64,000 nt of DNA from Jannaschia formosa (GTDB taxonomy: Bacteria > Pseudomonadota > Alphaproteobacteria > Rhodobacterales > Rhodobacteraceae), in the NCBI RefSeq assembly GCF_003340555.1, contig NZ_QPLJ01000018.1, forward strand, positions 1 through 64,000. The letters run 5' to 3'. The position numbers and the translations under genes are program-made. Shown in pieces: positions 26,171-35,495 of this stretch (the stretch's first letter is position 1; every line of letters starts with the position of its first letter). The notes beneath the pieces are model-generated. The model did not search any database. It was not told the origin of the DNA and saw only the letters and a list, made by a program, of their open reading frames with translations.

Positions 26171-27106
26171 ATGGCGCATGTTCGTATCCTCATGGCCACC
26201 CGCAACGGCGTGCGTCATCTGGACGCGCAGCTGGCCTCGATCCTGGCGCAGGATCACGGGGACTGGTCGCTCCGGGTTTCGGACGACGGCTCGCAGGACG
26301 GCACGCGCCAGAGGCTGGCGGACTGGGCCGCCGCCCATCCGGGGCGCGAGGTCCGGGTCTCGGAGGGGCCCGGGCGCGGCGCCGCCGCCAACTTCCTGTC
26401 GCTGATCCGCGAGGCCGGGGACGGGGGCGCCTGGCTCGCCCTCAGCGACCAGGACGACGTCTGGCACCCGGACCGGCTGACCCGCGCGCTGTCGATGCTG
26501 GGGCGCGGGGCGGGGGCCGGGGTCTATTGCAGCCGCACCGTCCTGGTCGACGAGGCCGGCCGGCCCCTGCGCGAGAGCCGCCGGCATCCGCGGGGGCTCG
26601 GCTTCGGCAACGCGCTGGTGCAGAACGTGATGGCGGGCAACACGATGGTGATCGAGCCGGTGATGGCCCGCGTGCTGGGCCGCACGGCGGGGGCGGCGCT
26701 GGCGGCGCGGAACGGGGCGGGCGTGGCGCATCACGACTGGTGGATCTACCTGCTCGCCTCCGGCATCGGCGCGCGGCTGATCCATGACGACCGGCCGGGG
26801 CTCGACTACCGCCAGCACGGGGCGAACGAGATGGGCGCCTCGGACGGGCTGCGCCGGGCGGGGGCGCGGCTCGGGATGCTGACCGACGGGCGCTGGTCGG
26901 ACTGGATCGGCGGCAATCTCGAGGCGCTGGAGGCGGTGGCCGGCCGGCTCACCCCCGAGGCCCGGGCGCTGGCCGACCGCTTCCGCGCCTGGCGGGCGGG
27001 CGAGGGACGCTTCGCCGATCTCTACCGCGCGGGGGTGCGGCGGCAGACCCGCGCGGGCGACGCGGTGCTCTGGGCGATGGCGGCGACGGGGCGGCTGCGG
27101 GCCTGA
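26171..27106 (+). CDS. Family 2 glycosyltransferase
   Basis: Encodes 311 residues from the ATG; an in-frame GTG lies two codons upstream. The GT-A domain begins HVRILMATRNGVRHLDAQL, followed by VSDDGSQDGT near residues 38-47 and the metal-binding ALSDQDDVW near 93-101. This pattern resembles rhamnosyltransferase-type GT2 enzymes, which would fit the rhamnose operon nearby, but specificity cannot be read from sequence. It is divergent from the kpsE-like gene, with 83 bp between the starts. Confidence 0.85.
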   Translation: MAHVRILMATRNGVRHLDAQLASILAQDHGDWSLRVSDDGSQDGTRQRLADWAAAHPGREVRVSEGPGRGAAANFLSLIREAGDGGAWLALSDQDDVWHPDRLTRALSMLGRGAGAGVYCSRTVLVDEAGRPLRESRRHPRGLGFGNALVQNVMAGNTMVIEPVMARVLGRTAGAALAARNGAGVAHHDWWIYLLASGIGARLIHDDRPGLDYRQHGANEMGASDGLRRAGARLGMLTDGRWSDWIGGNLEALEAVAGRLTPEARALADRFRAWRAGEGRFADLYRAGVRRQTRAGDAVLWAMAATGRLRA

Positions 27107-27210
27107 AGCGGGATCGCCCCGGACAGGCCTGCGCCTCCGGCGGGGCGAACGGGACCCCGGGCCCGGGACACCCAAAGGGGAGCGCGCCCGGTTCTCCCCT
27201 CATCTCGCCG

Positions 27211-27262
27211 GAAATACCTCGGGGGGAGTCGCGCGCAGCGCGACGGGGGGCAGAGCCCCCCT
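27211..27262. repeat. REP-like double-hairpin element, copy 2
   Basis: AAATACCTCGGGGGGAGTC leads into a GTCGCGC / GCGCGAC stem with a GCA loop, then a GGGGG / CCCCC stem around GCAGAG. It lies between the convergent glycosyltransferase and mutase genes, where it may terminate both. Confidence 0.6.
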
Positions 27263-27295
27263 CCGGACCGTGCGGCCAGGCCGCGCGGATGGCTC

Positions 27296-28663
27296 TCAGC
27301 GCAGCCCGATCAGCCGCTCGACCCTCTCGACCCCCTGCGCCACGAGGTCCGGGCGGCCCCGCGATTCCACGTTGAGCCGCAGCAGCGGCTCGGTGTTGGA
27401 GGCCCGCAGGTTCAGCCGCCAGTCCTCGAAGGCGAGGCTCAGCCCGTCGGTGTCGTCGCGCGACACGGCCTCCCCGGCCAGCGCGGCCTCGACGGCGGCG
27501 ATCGCGGCGGGGACGTCGGCCACGCGGTTGTTGATCTCCCCCGAGGAGGGGAAGGCCGCGCGGCGGGCGCCGACCAGCTCCGACAGGGGCAGGCCGCGCC
27601 GGCTCATCAGGTCGAGCACCAGAACAATCGGGATCATGCCGCTGTCGCAGGCCATGAAGTCGCGGAAGTAGTGATGCGCCGACATCTCGCCGCCATAGAC
27701 GGCGCCGGTCTCGCGCATCACCGCCTTGACGAAGGCATGGCCGGTCCTCGACTGGATCGCGCGGCCGCCCTGGCTGGCGACGATGTCCTGCGTGTTCCAG
27801 ACGACGCGCGGGTCGTGGACGATGCCGGCTCCGGGCTCGCGCGTGAGGAAGGCCTCGGCCAGCAGGCCCACGACATATTCGCCGTCGACGAAACCGCCCT
27901 CCCGGTCGAAGAGGAAGCAGCGGTCGAAATCGCCGTCCCAGGCCACGCCCAGGTCGGCGCCGTGCGCGCGCACCGCCTCGGCCGTGGCCGGGCGGTTCTC
28001 GACCAGCAGGGGGTTCGGGATGCCGTTCGGGAAGCTGCCGTCGGGCTGGTGGTGGATCCGCACGATCTCGAGCGGGGCGCCCTTGGCCAGAAGTGCCTCG
28101 GCGATGGCGTCGAAGGTCGGGCCCGCGGCCCCGTTCCCGGCGTTGACCAGAAGCTTCAGGGGCCGCAGCGCGCCGATGTCGATGAAGGAGAGCACGCGCG
28201 CGACATAGGCCGCGCGCGTGTCCGAGACGTCGCGCATCGTGCCCCGTTTCGCATGCGAAACATCGGCCATCGCCTCGGCCTCCGCCCTGATCGCGGCCAG
28301 CTCGTCGGGCGTCAGCGGCGCGGAGCCCGTCTTCACCAGCTTCATCCCGTTGTAGTCCATCGGGTTGTGCGAGGCGGTGACGCAGATTCCCGCGTCGGCG
28401 CCCAGATGGGCGGTGGCGAAATAGACCTCCTCGGTGCCGCAGAGCCCGAGGTCCAGCACCTCCGCCCCCTCGGCCATCAGGCCCCGCGCGACGGCCTCGG
28501 CCAGCTCCTCCGAGGAGGCGCGGATGTCGCGGCCCAGCACGACCGTCCGCGCGCCCATCGCCCGGGCGGTGGCGGCGCCGATGCGGGCGGCGATCCCCGC
28601 ATCCAGGTTGTCGCCCAGGCGGCCGCGGATGTCGTAGGCCTTGAAGCAGGTGAGCGGGGTCAT
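27296..28663 (-). CDS. Phosphomannomutase/phosphoglucomutase
   Basis: Encodes 455 residues, normal for the AlgC/ManB class. It interconverts hexose 6- and 1-phosphates for sugar-nucleotide synthesis. The YDIRGRLG start, the active-site serine loop TASHNPMDYNGMK, the metal loop DGDFDRC, the sugar-binding GGEMSAHHYF and the phosphate-binding SNTEPLLRLNVE are all present. A perfect parS-like palindrome is embedded as VSHAKR at residues 135-140, in the loop between the first and second domains. This is a region where relatives vary, so activity should be kept. Confidence 0.93.
   Translation of the reverse strand: MTPLTCFKAYDIRGRLGDNLDAGIAARIGAATARAMGARTVVLGRDIRASSEELAEAVARGLMAEGAEVLDLGLCGTEEVYFATAHLGADAGICVTASHNPMDYNGMKLVKTGSAPLTPDELAAIRAEAEAMADVSHAKRGTMRDVSDTRAAYVARVLSFIDIGALRPLKLLVNAGNGAAGPTFDAIAEALLAKGAPLEIVRIHHQPDGSFPNGIPNPLLVENRPATAEAVRAHGADLGVAWDGDFDRCFLFDREGGFVDGEYVVGLLAEAFLTREPGAGIVHDPRVVWNTQDIVASQGGRAIQSRTGHAFVKAVMRETGAVYGGEMSAHHYFRDFMACDSGMIPIVLVLDLMSRRGLPLSELVGARRAAFPSSGEINNRVADVPAAIAAVEAALAGEAVSRDDTDGLSLAFEDWRLNLRASNTEPLLRLNVESRGRPDLVAQGVERVERLIGLR
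28246..28261. promoter_or_regulatory. parS-like palindrome, site 7, inside the mutase gene
   Basis: A perfect GTTTCGCATGCGAAAC copy about 21 kb from parB, translated as VSHAKR. It uses the same reading phase as the copy inside parB. Confidence 0.6.
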
Positions 28664-29002
28664 GCGGGTCTCCGGCGGCGTGGGTCGCGGGCAGGGATAG
28701 GGGCGGGGATGCGGGGCGGCAAGCGGGGGCGGCGTTTCTTCGGTTCGGCCATGCGCCTTGCGCGGAACAGCATCGGCGAAGCCGATGCCGCGCGTTTCGC
28801 CGGAGGCGAACCTTCGGTTCGACGCCGGGCCGCCCCCCGGCCCGGCGATCTGGCAAGGCTGGGTGCCTAGACCGAAGGTCTTTCGGACCTGGCAGCCATA
28901 AATCGCATTGCTCCAGCGTCGGATCGCCGTGCCGCGGCCCGTCGATGCGCGCGCCCTATACCAGCCTCGGCGCAGTGGTCGCGGCCGCCTCCGCCGCCCG
29001 CC
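28664..29002. other. Gene-free spacer with hairpin cluster
   Basis: No gene is supported. Between about 28770 and 28900 several inverted repeats follow one another: GCATCGGC / GCCGATGC at 28770-28788, CGCC / GGCG, CGAAC / GTTCG, and a CCGAAGGTC / GACC-type pair. The cluster could terminate the sulfotransferase operon ending at 29003. Confidence 0.45.
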
Positions 29003-29923
29003 CTACACCACCTTCGGCGCCCGCTTCGGCCCGTAGGGCGCGATCGCCCGGAGCAGCGGGGCGCGCGCCTCCTCCAGCTCGGCCACGCGCGCGGCCTCCT
29101 CCTCGCGGAAGCGCTCTGCGTAGTTGGCGTTCTGCGCGGTGGCGATCCTGACGTGCTTGCTCGACACGGACCGGGCGCGGACCGTCATCTCCGCGCGTCC
29201 GGCATGATGGCCGATCAGCTTGAGCAGGTGGGCCGGGGGATGGGCGCAGTTCTCCTCGTAGCTCATCCGCAGGGGCTGGATTCCGGCGGCCTCGAAGATC
29301 ACCTCCGTCGCGGTCTCGGCGGCGCGGATCCGGTCCATCGCCTGGCCGATCAGCCCGGGATCGTAGCGGAAGTCGTCATCGGCCGCCGCGATCCGCACCG
29401 CATCGGCCTGGGGCGCGTGGGCGAGGCCGGTCGCGCGCATCTTGGCCAGCGACACGGCCTGGGCGACGATGTCCCGCCGGATCAGCCAGACCGCCGGCAG
29501 CGCGCCGAAGCGGTCGAGGAAGTCCTCCTCGGAGGGGAAGGCCGCGCGGATCTGCGGATAGCTCACGGCCAGGCCCCAGACCCCGCCGCGGGCGCGCTTG
29601 CGCGGCAGCAGCTCGCAATATTCGTCGAGGCTGCGGGCGTTGTAGGCCTCGGCCGTGCGGCGCATCAGCCGGGGCTCGAAGCTCTGGACCGGGCGGCCGA
29701 GCTGGCCCGAGCCCGTCGCGATGTCGCAAAGCCAGCTCGCCCCCGAGCGCGGCGTGAAATGCAGCACCCAGCCCAGCGGCGCCGGCGCGCGGGCGAGGTC
29801 CTCGGCCAGCGCCTCGGTGTCGGGCGCGGGCGCGGCGGGGAAGCCGCCCGTCCCCGGTGCGGCGGGCGCCGGGGCGGCGGGGCGCAGGCGGCGGGCGAGG
29901 CGGTCGGGGATCAGTCGGCGCAT
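29003..29923 (-). CDS. Stf0-type sulfotransferase
   Basis: Encodes 306 residues. The HFTPRSGASWLCDIATGSG segment near residues 55-73 is the PAPS-binding loop form seen in the Stf0 family, which sulfates trehalose and other glycans. A WLIRRDIVAQAVSLAKM segment near 144-160 matches the 3'-phosphate-binding region, and an RMSYEENC segment follows. It probably sulfates a sugar of the exported polymer. Its start overlaps the stop of the upstream glycosyltransferase by 13 bp, so it is co-translated with that gene. Confidence 0.8.
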   Translation of the reverse strand: MRRLIPDRLARRLRPAAPAPAAPGTGGFPAAPAPDTEALAEDLARAPAPLGWVLHFTPRSGASWLCDIATGSGQLGRPVQSFEPRLMRRTAEAYNARSLDEYCELLPRKRARGGVWGLAVSYPQIRAAFPSEEDFLDRFGALPAVWLIRRDIVAQAVSLAKMRATGLAHAPQADAVRIAAADDDFRYDPGLIGQAMDRIRAAETATEVIFEAAGIQPLRMSYEENCAHPPAHLLKLIGHHAGRAEMTVRARSVSSKHVRIATAQNANYAERFREEEAARVAELEEARAPLLRAIAPYGPKRAPKVV

Positions 29924-32352
29924 GGCACGGCTCCTGGCTGGGGCATGAGGGCGGCGCGGATCGGGGCGGCCTGGTCCGCCTCCGCGTCGAAGGGGATCGG
30001 GTGGCCGTTCGGCGCGGCGCGGAGCGCGGCGCCCTGCGCGCCGATGTCGAAGCCCAGCACCGGCAGGCCGGTGGCCAGCGCCTCATGGGTCACGAAGGAG
30101 AACGTCTCGGGCCAGATCGAGGGCACCAGCCAGTGGGTGATGCCGTAGCGGCGGACCAGCTCGGGGATCTCGGGCGCGGCGTAGCCGCCATGCACCTGCA
30201 CCGCGCGGACCAGCGGGCGCGCCGGGTCGGCCTGGCCCAGCACGACGACCCGCGTCCCCGCCCGGGCCAGCGCGTCGATCACGTCGGCGCCCTTGTGGTG
30301 GTTGATGTTGCCCAGCACGCCCAGCACCGCGTCCTCAGGCCCTGTGGCGCGGGGCGGGTCGGCCACGGCAAGCCGTTCGGGATCGGGCAGCGCGTGGGGC
30401 CGGACGGTGATGCGGGCGGGATCGAGCCCGGGGAAGGCATGGGCGAGGATCGGGCGCCCCGCCTCCGAGAACAGCACCACCTTGTCCGCCGCCGCCATCA
30501 GCCGCCCCCATTCCGCCTGCCACTCGGCCACCGAGGCGCGGCCCGCCCGGTGGGCGGGATCCTCCGCCTCGGGGCCGACGGGGCCGCGATAGGCCCCGTC
30601 GGCCCCGAGCAGCGTATAGGACGGAGAGACGGGGAACCAGTCGTGCAGCAGCACCTCCAGCCCGTCGCCGTGCCGGCGCAGCCGCAGCAGAAGGCCCGGC
30701 AGCGCCATCGGGTCCGGGTCGCCCACGCCGCAGGAATAGACGAGGTGGCGCCGCGGCAGCAGCGCCAGCAGGGCCGCGACCTGGTCCGCGTCCTCGGTGG
30801 TGCCGCCGGTGATGCCGGTGGGAGCGTGCAGCTCCAGCTGCCAGCGGGCGGTGCCGCCGACGCGCAGCACGACCGCCGGGCGCCCGCGGGCGAGGTCGCG
30901 GCCGATGCGGCGCTTCAGCCACATCTCCGCCCCGCCGCCCAGCCAGTGGGCGAGGTAGACCGGCACCACCTGCGCCACCGCCCCCGCCCAGGCCAGCCCG
31001 GCCATGAGGCGCGCGCCGCGCAGCGGGTCGTCGGAGAGAAACTCCTGCACCTCGGCATCGTAGGCCGGGTAGCGCGCCATGATGGTGCGGTGGTTCCGCG
31101 CGATCAGCCGCAGCTTCGTCTCGGAGCCGAAGCTCGACCCGCCGCGATGCTCCACGAAGAGGGTGCCGAGGCCCAGATGCACGCCGCCCAGGGCGCGGGT
31201 CTTCTGGCACCAGTCGACCTCTTCGCCGTAGCCGGGGCCGAAGGCCTCGTCGAGCCGGGGGACGCGGGCCAGGAACTCCCCCGACAGGGCCATGCAGAAG
31301 CCGACGCCGGTGGGCATCGGCGCGGTGGTGACGGCCGCGCTGCGCAGGGCCGCGTCGATCCGGTCGGCGGCGCCGGGCGGCAGGTCGGCGCGCACGCAGA
31401 TGGTTGGGACGGTGGTGATCTCCGCATCGTTCGAGAGCGGCGTGACCGAGGCCACCGAGGGGTCGGCCAGCGGCGCCAGCAGCCGCGGCAGCCAGCCCTC
31501 GGGCACCAGCGCGTCCGAGTTGAGCAGGACGACCGGCCCGTCCTCCCAGCCCGCCTCCTCGCGCGCGGCGAGCGCCGCGTTGACGCCGCCGACGAAGCCG
31601 AGGTTCCGTTCGGGCTCCAGCAGGCGGCTCTCCTGCGGCAGCGCGGCGAGGCGCGCGCGCAGCAGCGGGCGGATGCGCGGGTCCTTCGAGCAGTCCTCGA
31701 CGGCGATCAGGCGCCAGCGGCCGGTGGTGTGCTTCTCCAGCCGGTCGAGGCAGTCGATCAGCAGGTCGTGGCCGTCATGGACGGGCAGGACGATGGTGGC
31801 GGGCGGGGCCTCGGGTGGCGGAGGCCCGGCGAGCGAGGGCAGGCCGGGGGGCAGCGGGCCGAAACGGTCGCCGCCCTCGAGGTCGAGCATCCGCTTGACC
31901 GTGCCGCGGTGGCGCGGGTCGCGCGTCACGGCCCAGCCCGCCACGGCCGGGACCAGCCGCACCATCCGCCAGCCGAAATCCGCCATCCGCCCCGCCCGGA
32001 CCAGCGCCGGCGGCGGGAAGCGCAGGGCCAGCGGCGGCCCGTCCCCGGCGGTCAGCGTGGCGGCGGGCGCCTCTCCGTCCTTCAGCGGCAGGGCCAGCGA
32101 GAAGGCGCCCTCGCCGCCCTCGGGCCGGTCGACCCGGGCGACGCGCTCGCCGATGCGCAGCTCGACCCAGGGCGCGCGCGTCCGCCCTGCGACGGCGAGG
32201 CGGCGGCGCTCCCGCAGGACCCGCTCCAGCCGGCCGGCCGGCTTGCCCTGCCCGTCGCGCAGGGTGGCGCGGGCGTTCAGCGCGGCGACGCCCGGGCGGG
32301 CGCGGTCGAAGCGCTGGAACAGCCCTTCGAGGCGGCGCAGCCAGGTCAGCAT
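29911..32352 (-). CDS. Two-domain glycosyltransferase (GT2 plus GT4-like)
   Basis: Encodes 813 residues from the ATG that overlaps the preceding sulfotransferase stop (ATGCTGA). Residues about 1-130 are an unassigned region. A GT2 domain follows with ATIVLPVHDGHDLL, ERNLGFVGGVNAAL, the NSDALVP metal site and an EVDWCQKTRALGG segment. The last 280 residues look like a GT-B transferase: VLGVLGNINHHKGADVI, then WPETFSFVTHEALATGLP. Such bifunctional enzymes add two linkages to a growing polymer. The longer upstream frame was not used because it overlaps the sulfotransferase and has shadow-like composition. Confidence 0.82.
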   Translation of the reverse strand: MLTWLRRLEGLFQRFDRARPGVAALNARATLRDGQGKPAGRLERVLRERRRLAVAGRTRAPWVELRIGERVARVDRPEGGEGAFSLALPLKDGEAPAATLTAGDGPPLALRFPPPALVRAGRMADFGWRMVRLVPAVAGWAVTRDPRHRGTVKRMLDLEGGDRFGPLPPGLPSLAGPPPPEAPPATIVLPVHDGHDLLIDCLDRLEKHTTGRWRLIAVEDCSKDPRIRPLLRARLAALPQESRLLEPERNLGFVGGVNAALAAREEAGWEDGPVVLLNSDALVPEGWLPRLLAPLADPSVASVTPLSNDAEITTVPTICVRADLPPGAADRIDAALRSAAVTTAPMPTGVGFCMALSGEFLARVPRLDEAFGPGYGEEVDWCQKTRALGGVHLGLGTLFVEHRGGSSFGSETKLRLIARNHRTIMARYPAYDAEVQEFLSDDPLRGARLMAGLAWAGAVAQVVPVYLAHWLGGGAEMWLKRRIGRDLARGRPAVVLRVGGTARWQLELHAPTGITGGTTEDADQVAALLALLPRRHLVYSCGVGDPDPMALPGLLLRLRRHGDGLEVLLHDWFPVSPSYTLLGADGAYRGPVGPEAEDPAHRAGRASVAEWQAEWGRLMAAADKVVLFSEAGRPILAHAFPGLDPARITVRPHALPDPERLAVADPPRATGPEDAVLGVLGNINHHKGADVIDALARAGTRVVVLGQADPARPLVRAVQVHGGYAAPEIPELVRRYGITHWLVPSIWPETFSFVTHEALATGLPVLGFDIGAQGAALRAAPNGHPIPFDAEADQAAPIRAALMPQPGAVPCAD

Positions 32353-33440
32353 GCGGCGGGGCCCGATCCCTGATCCGGTCCCTGGCCCGGTTCCTGTGCC
32401 GCCCCGCTCTCCAGCGCGGCGCGGCTGAGCCAGTCCAGCGCCGTGGGAGAGAGCGCGTCGCCATAGGCCAGCGCGGGCGCGGCCGGATCGTCGGCGGGCG
32501 CGTCGGAGAAGAGCGCGACGCCGCCGGTGAAGGCGGCCTCCAGCGCGGCGTTGTCGGCGGCGAAGCCTTGCCGGAACGCCTCGGCCTCCGCCGCCGAGGT
32601 CCAGAGGCTGCGGCGGGCGAGGGTCGCGCGCGTCTCGGGCGGGACTGCGGCCTCCAGCGCCTCGACGCGCTCGCGCAGGGCGCCGCGCCCGTGCTCCGTG
32701 CCGTTGAGCGCGCGCTTCAGCACGACGAGATCGGGCAGCAGCCCCTCGTTGCGCCGCGGCGGGCGGGGCAGGTCCCCCGCCTCGACCCCGAGCGCGGCGC
32801 AGAAGGCCCCGGCCACGTCGCCGGAGGCCCTGAGCGCGTCGAAGCCCAGCACCAGCGGGTCGGGAAAGACCTCGGCCCAGGCGCGCAGCTGGCCCAGATA
32901 GTCGAAATGCCACCAGTGCTCGGCCCGGAAGGCGGCGAAATCGCCCCGGTAGCGGGTGGCCTTCACATGTTCCTGGTAGAGCGAGGCGGCATAGCCGTCC
33001 TGCCGGCGCAGGGTGACGAGGATGCGGGCGGGGCCCACCAGGTCGCGCAGCCCCGCGATCCAGGACCGGCGCGCGGCCCAGTAGGCTTCGGGGTCCGTGG
33101 GGGGCTGCGCCTCGGCGGGGATGTCGAGATGGCGCCAGAAGGATTCGGCGCTGATGACCGTCAGGGGGCGCTTGGCGGCGCGGTCACGGACGGCCTCGAA
33201 GAAGCGGCGGGCGGTAGCCGGGTCGATGTTGCGGTCGCGCCCCGCCAGCCCGTTGACCGCGCCGATATGGGCGTAATGCGAGGGCCGGTCGATCAGCCGG
33301 TAGTCGGGATACCAGAGGCCCCGCTTCGACAGCGCCGGGGCGTTGCGGCGCAGGAAGGTCTGCACCGAGGTCGTCGCCGTCTTGTGCGTGCCGACATGCA
33401 GGACGAGGGTCGGGGCGGAGGACGGGGAAGGGCGGCGCAT
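32346..33440 (-). CDS. Sulfotransferase family protein
   Basis: Encodes 364 residues from the ATG beginning MRRPSPSSAPTLV; a GTG lies 12 codons upstream. The PAPS loop HVGTHKTATTS is at about 15-25, with the invariant lysine and threonines. The 3'-phosphate-binding region reads RILVTLRRQDGYAASLYQEH, and HFDYLGQLRAWAEVF follows later, as in related bacterial glycan sulfotransferases. Its stop overlaps the start of the GT2-GT4 gene. It heads a three-gene leftward unit with that gene and the Stf0-type enzyme. Confidence 0.82.
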   Translation of the reverse strand: MRRPSPSSAPTLVLHVGTHKTATTSVQTFLRRNAPALSKRGLWYPDYRLIDRPSHYAHIGAVNGLAGRDRNIDPATARRFFEAVRDRAAKRPLTVISAESFWRHLDIPAEAQPPTDPEAYWAARRSWIAGLRDLVGPARILVTLRRQDGYAASLYQEHVKATRYRGDFAAFRAEHWWHFDYLGQLRAWAEVFPDPLVLGFDALRASGDVAGAFCAALGVEAGDLPRPPRRNEGLLPDLVVLKRALNGTEHGRGALRERVEALEAAVPPETRATLARRSLWTSAAEAEAFRQGFAADNAALEAAFTGGVALFSDAPADDPAAPALAYGDALSPTALDWLSRAALESGAAQEPGQGPDQGSGPAAC

Positions 33441-33739
33441 GGGCGGCGGGTCCGGAAGGTCTGGCGCGGCCGCCACGGGCCGTCGGCGCGGCTTATCGCG
33501 CCGGACCGGGAAGCGGAACCCGAAAAGGGCCTGCCGCGCCGTGCCCTCCGGGCACCTGCGCGGGCCGTCCGGAGGGGGGCGTGCCGTCCGGCGTCCGAAC
33601 GTAAAGAACTGCGAGCGATGCGGCCCGTCGCAGCCGGATCAGAGCGGCCTTCGAGCCATGCGCCCGGCCTCGCCGGGCCGCCTGTGCGGTTGCCGGCGCG
33701 GCGACGGCGAAGCTGCCGGAGCGCGCGGGGGGCGCCCGC

Positions 33740-34792
33740 TCAGCCCTTCTTGCGCCGGCGCGTCGCGCTCTCCAGCGCGGTGGCCAGTTCCTCGATGACG
33801 CGGTCCCGCAGGCGGTCGAGCCGCGCCGGATCCACCGGGCAGAGCCGGTCGATCCGGTTGAAGTTCTTGCGCCAGGGCCCGGTCTCGATGGCCTCGTAGT
33901 CGATCCCCTCGAAGGCCAGCCCGTGAACCTCGCGCAGCCACAGAAGGTCCGGCGCGCCGTGGTCGATCTTGCGGGCGATATCGTCGTACAGGCGGGGGCG
34001 GGCATGGCCCGGGGTCGCCTGCTCGGCCTGCTTCAGCGCATCGAGGAAATGCCTGGTGTCGCGAGTGAATTTGGCGTTCTCGCGGGGGTGGGCATGGAGG
34101 CGGTAGTTGCGCAGCAGGTCCATCCCCTCGGCGCTGAGCGTCACGTTGGCGTCGCGTGGGGCCGCGTCCGGCAGGGTCGCGCCCTCCAGCATGTCGGTTG
34201 CGAAATGTGCGAGGATATCGCCCTCGGGAAAGCGGGCGCGGTCGTAGACATGCAGCCGCACAGCTCCCGGATCGGCCAAGTGCCCGACCACGGCCTCGAT
34301 CGCCGGGCGGTAGGGGATCGTGGCGGCGGGCTTGATCGCATGCGAGGCGACCAGCACCTGGCCCGCCATCGACAGGTACCAGTCCGAGGGGCGGCGCAGA
34401 TAGGCCACCGCCTCGATCCGGGTCGCGCCGATGCCCTGCAGCTTCTTGCGCAGGAGAGCGGCGGGAGCAGGGCCGCTCAGCCCCCAGAGGTTCTCGGCCG
34501 AGAACACCAGTGTCCGCACCCCGTCCCGCGCGCAGGCCTCGCCCACGGTGCCGAGCCAGCTGTCGCAGAGGTCGGGCGTCTCGCCCGCCCGCTTCAGGCT
34601 GTGGCGCACGAAGCGGGGCAGGTCGCCCGGCGGGACCAGCCCCGCCATCAGCAGATTGTGGCTGTGCGGGATGATCGGCGCGCGCGGATAGAGGATGCCC
34701 TGCTCCAGCAGGGATTCACGCGCCCGGCTCAGACCCTTCTGCAGGGCGGTGGAGCCGGATTTGGACATGCCGAAATGGACAATGGTTCTCAT
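33740..34792 (-). CDS. Sulfotransferase-like protein
   Basis: Encodes 350 residues starting MRTIVHFGMSKSGSTALQKG, where GMSKSGST is the PAPS-binding loop at 8-15. An EAVAYLRRPSDWYLSMAGQ segment near 127-145 is the 3'-phosphate-binding region. The C-terminus is basic (RRRKKG). The overall layout resembles the proteins at 32346 and 36026, so these may be distant paralogues with different acceptor sugars. The gap of about 300 bp to the preceding gene suggests its own promoter, although none was recognised. Confidence 0.75.
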   Translation of the reverse strand: MRTIVHFGMSKSGSTALQKGLSRARESLLEQGILYPRAPIIPHSHNLLMAGLVPPGDLPRFVRHSLKRAGETPDLCDSWLGTVGEACARDGVRTLVFSAENLWGLSGPAPAALLRKKLQGIGATRIEAVAYLRRPSDWYLSMAGQVLVASHAIKPAATIPYRPAIEAVVGHLADPGAVRLHVYDRARFPEGDILAHFATDMLEGATLPDAAPRDANVTLSAEGMDLLRNYRLHAHPRENAKFTRDTRHFLDALKQAEQATPGHARPRLYDDIARKIDHGAPDLLWLREVHGLAFEGIDYEAIETGPWRKNFNRIDRLCPVDPARLDRLRDRVIEELATALESATRRRKKG

Positions 34793-34964
34793 GCGGGATC
34801 TTCGTGGTCGGGCGTGGCCGGATGTGCCGGCGGAACGTGATCGCGGGCCCCGCGGCGGGGCGGGCGCGCCTCGCGCCTCGCGGGACTCCTCTTATGTGAA
34901 GGGGCCGTGCTGTCCAACCGCGCCATCCCGCCCCGGCTGGGCAGCTCCGATCGAGCGGCCCCGG

Positions 34965-35495
34965 TCAGGCAGCCCTGTCCGCGATGCGCCGGTCGTCGAG
35001 CGCCAGCAGGATCAGCGAGACCCCGTTCGAGATCAGCTCCACCGCGAGGACCACGCCCGGCACGATCACCGCCGAGGCCGGGAAGCCCGCGAGGATCACC
35101 GCCGCGAGCAGGATCGAGACCACGCCCGAGGCGATCATCGCGACCCGCGTCCGCCCGCGTTCCGCGCCGAAGGCATAGACCAGCCGGAAGCCGCCGCCGA
35201 GGATCAGCAGCAGGCTGAAGAGCAGCGTCAGCGACAGCAGCCCCCGCAGCGGATCGAGCAGCAGCACCACGCCCATGACGACGAAGACCAGCCCGAGCGC
35301 CAGCCCCACGAAGAGGGCGGTGCGGTCGCCCCTGTTGCGGAACGCCGCCACGCAGGAGATCGCGCCGATCGCCACGAAGGCCCAGGCGGCGATCAGCTCG
35401 GCGGTGATCGAGGCCACGAACGGGTTCATCAGCGCCAGCCCCCCCGCGATCAGCGAGAGCACCCCGAGCGCCATCCAGAGCAGCCAGCCATTCAT
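34965..35495 (-). CDS. HdeD/DUF308-like membrane protein
   Basis: Encodes 176 residues from an ATG with GGGAGAA 8 bp upstream. Six hydrophobic segments fill the chain, for example WMALGVLSLIAGGLALMNPF near the start and the LIAAWAFVAIGAISCVAAF helix. This is the HdeD family layout, linked to acid resistance in enterobacteria but of unknown role here. Nothing ties it directly to polysaccharide synthesis. Confidence 0.8.
   Translation of the reverse strand: MNGWLLWMALGVLSLIAGGLALMNPFVASITAELIAAWAFVAIGAISCVAAFRNRGDRTALFVGLALGLVFVVMGVVLLLDPLRGLLSLTLLFSLLLILGGGFRLVYAFGAERGRTRVAMIASGVVSILLAAVILAGFPASAVIVPGVVLAVELISNGVSLILLALDDRRIADRAA

Noticed and set aside
32353-32913. Upstream extension of the GT2-GT4 gene by 187 codons
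   Set aside because: The extension overlaps the sulfotransferase gene in another frame and has arginine/glycine-rich shadow composition. The ATG at 32352 overlaps the upstream stop as expected for coupling.
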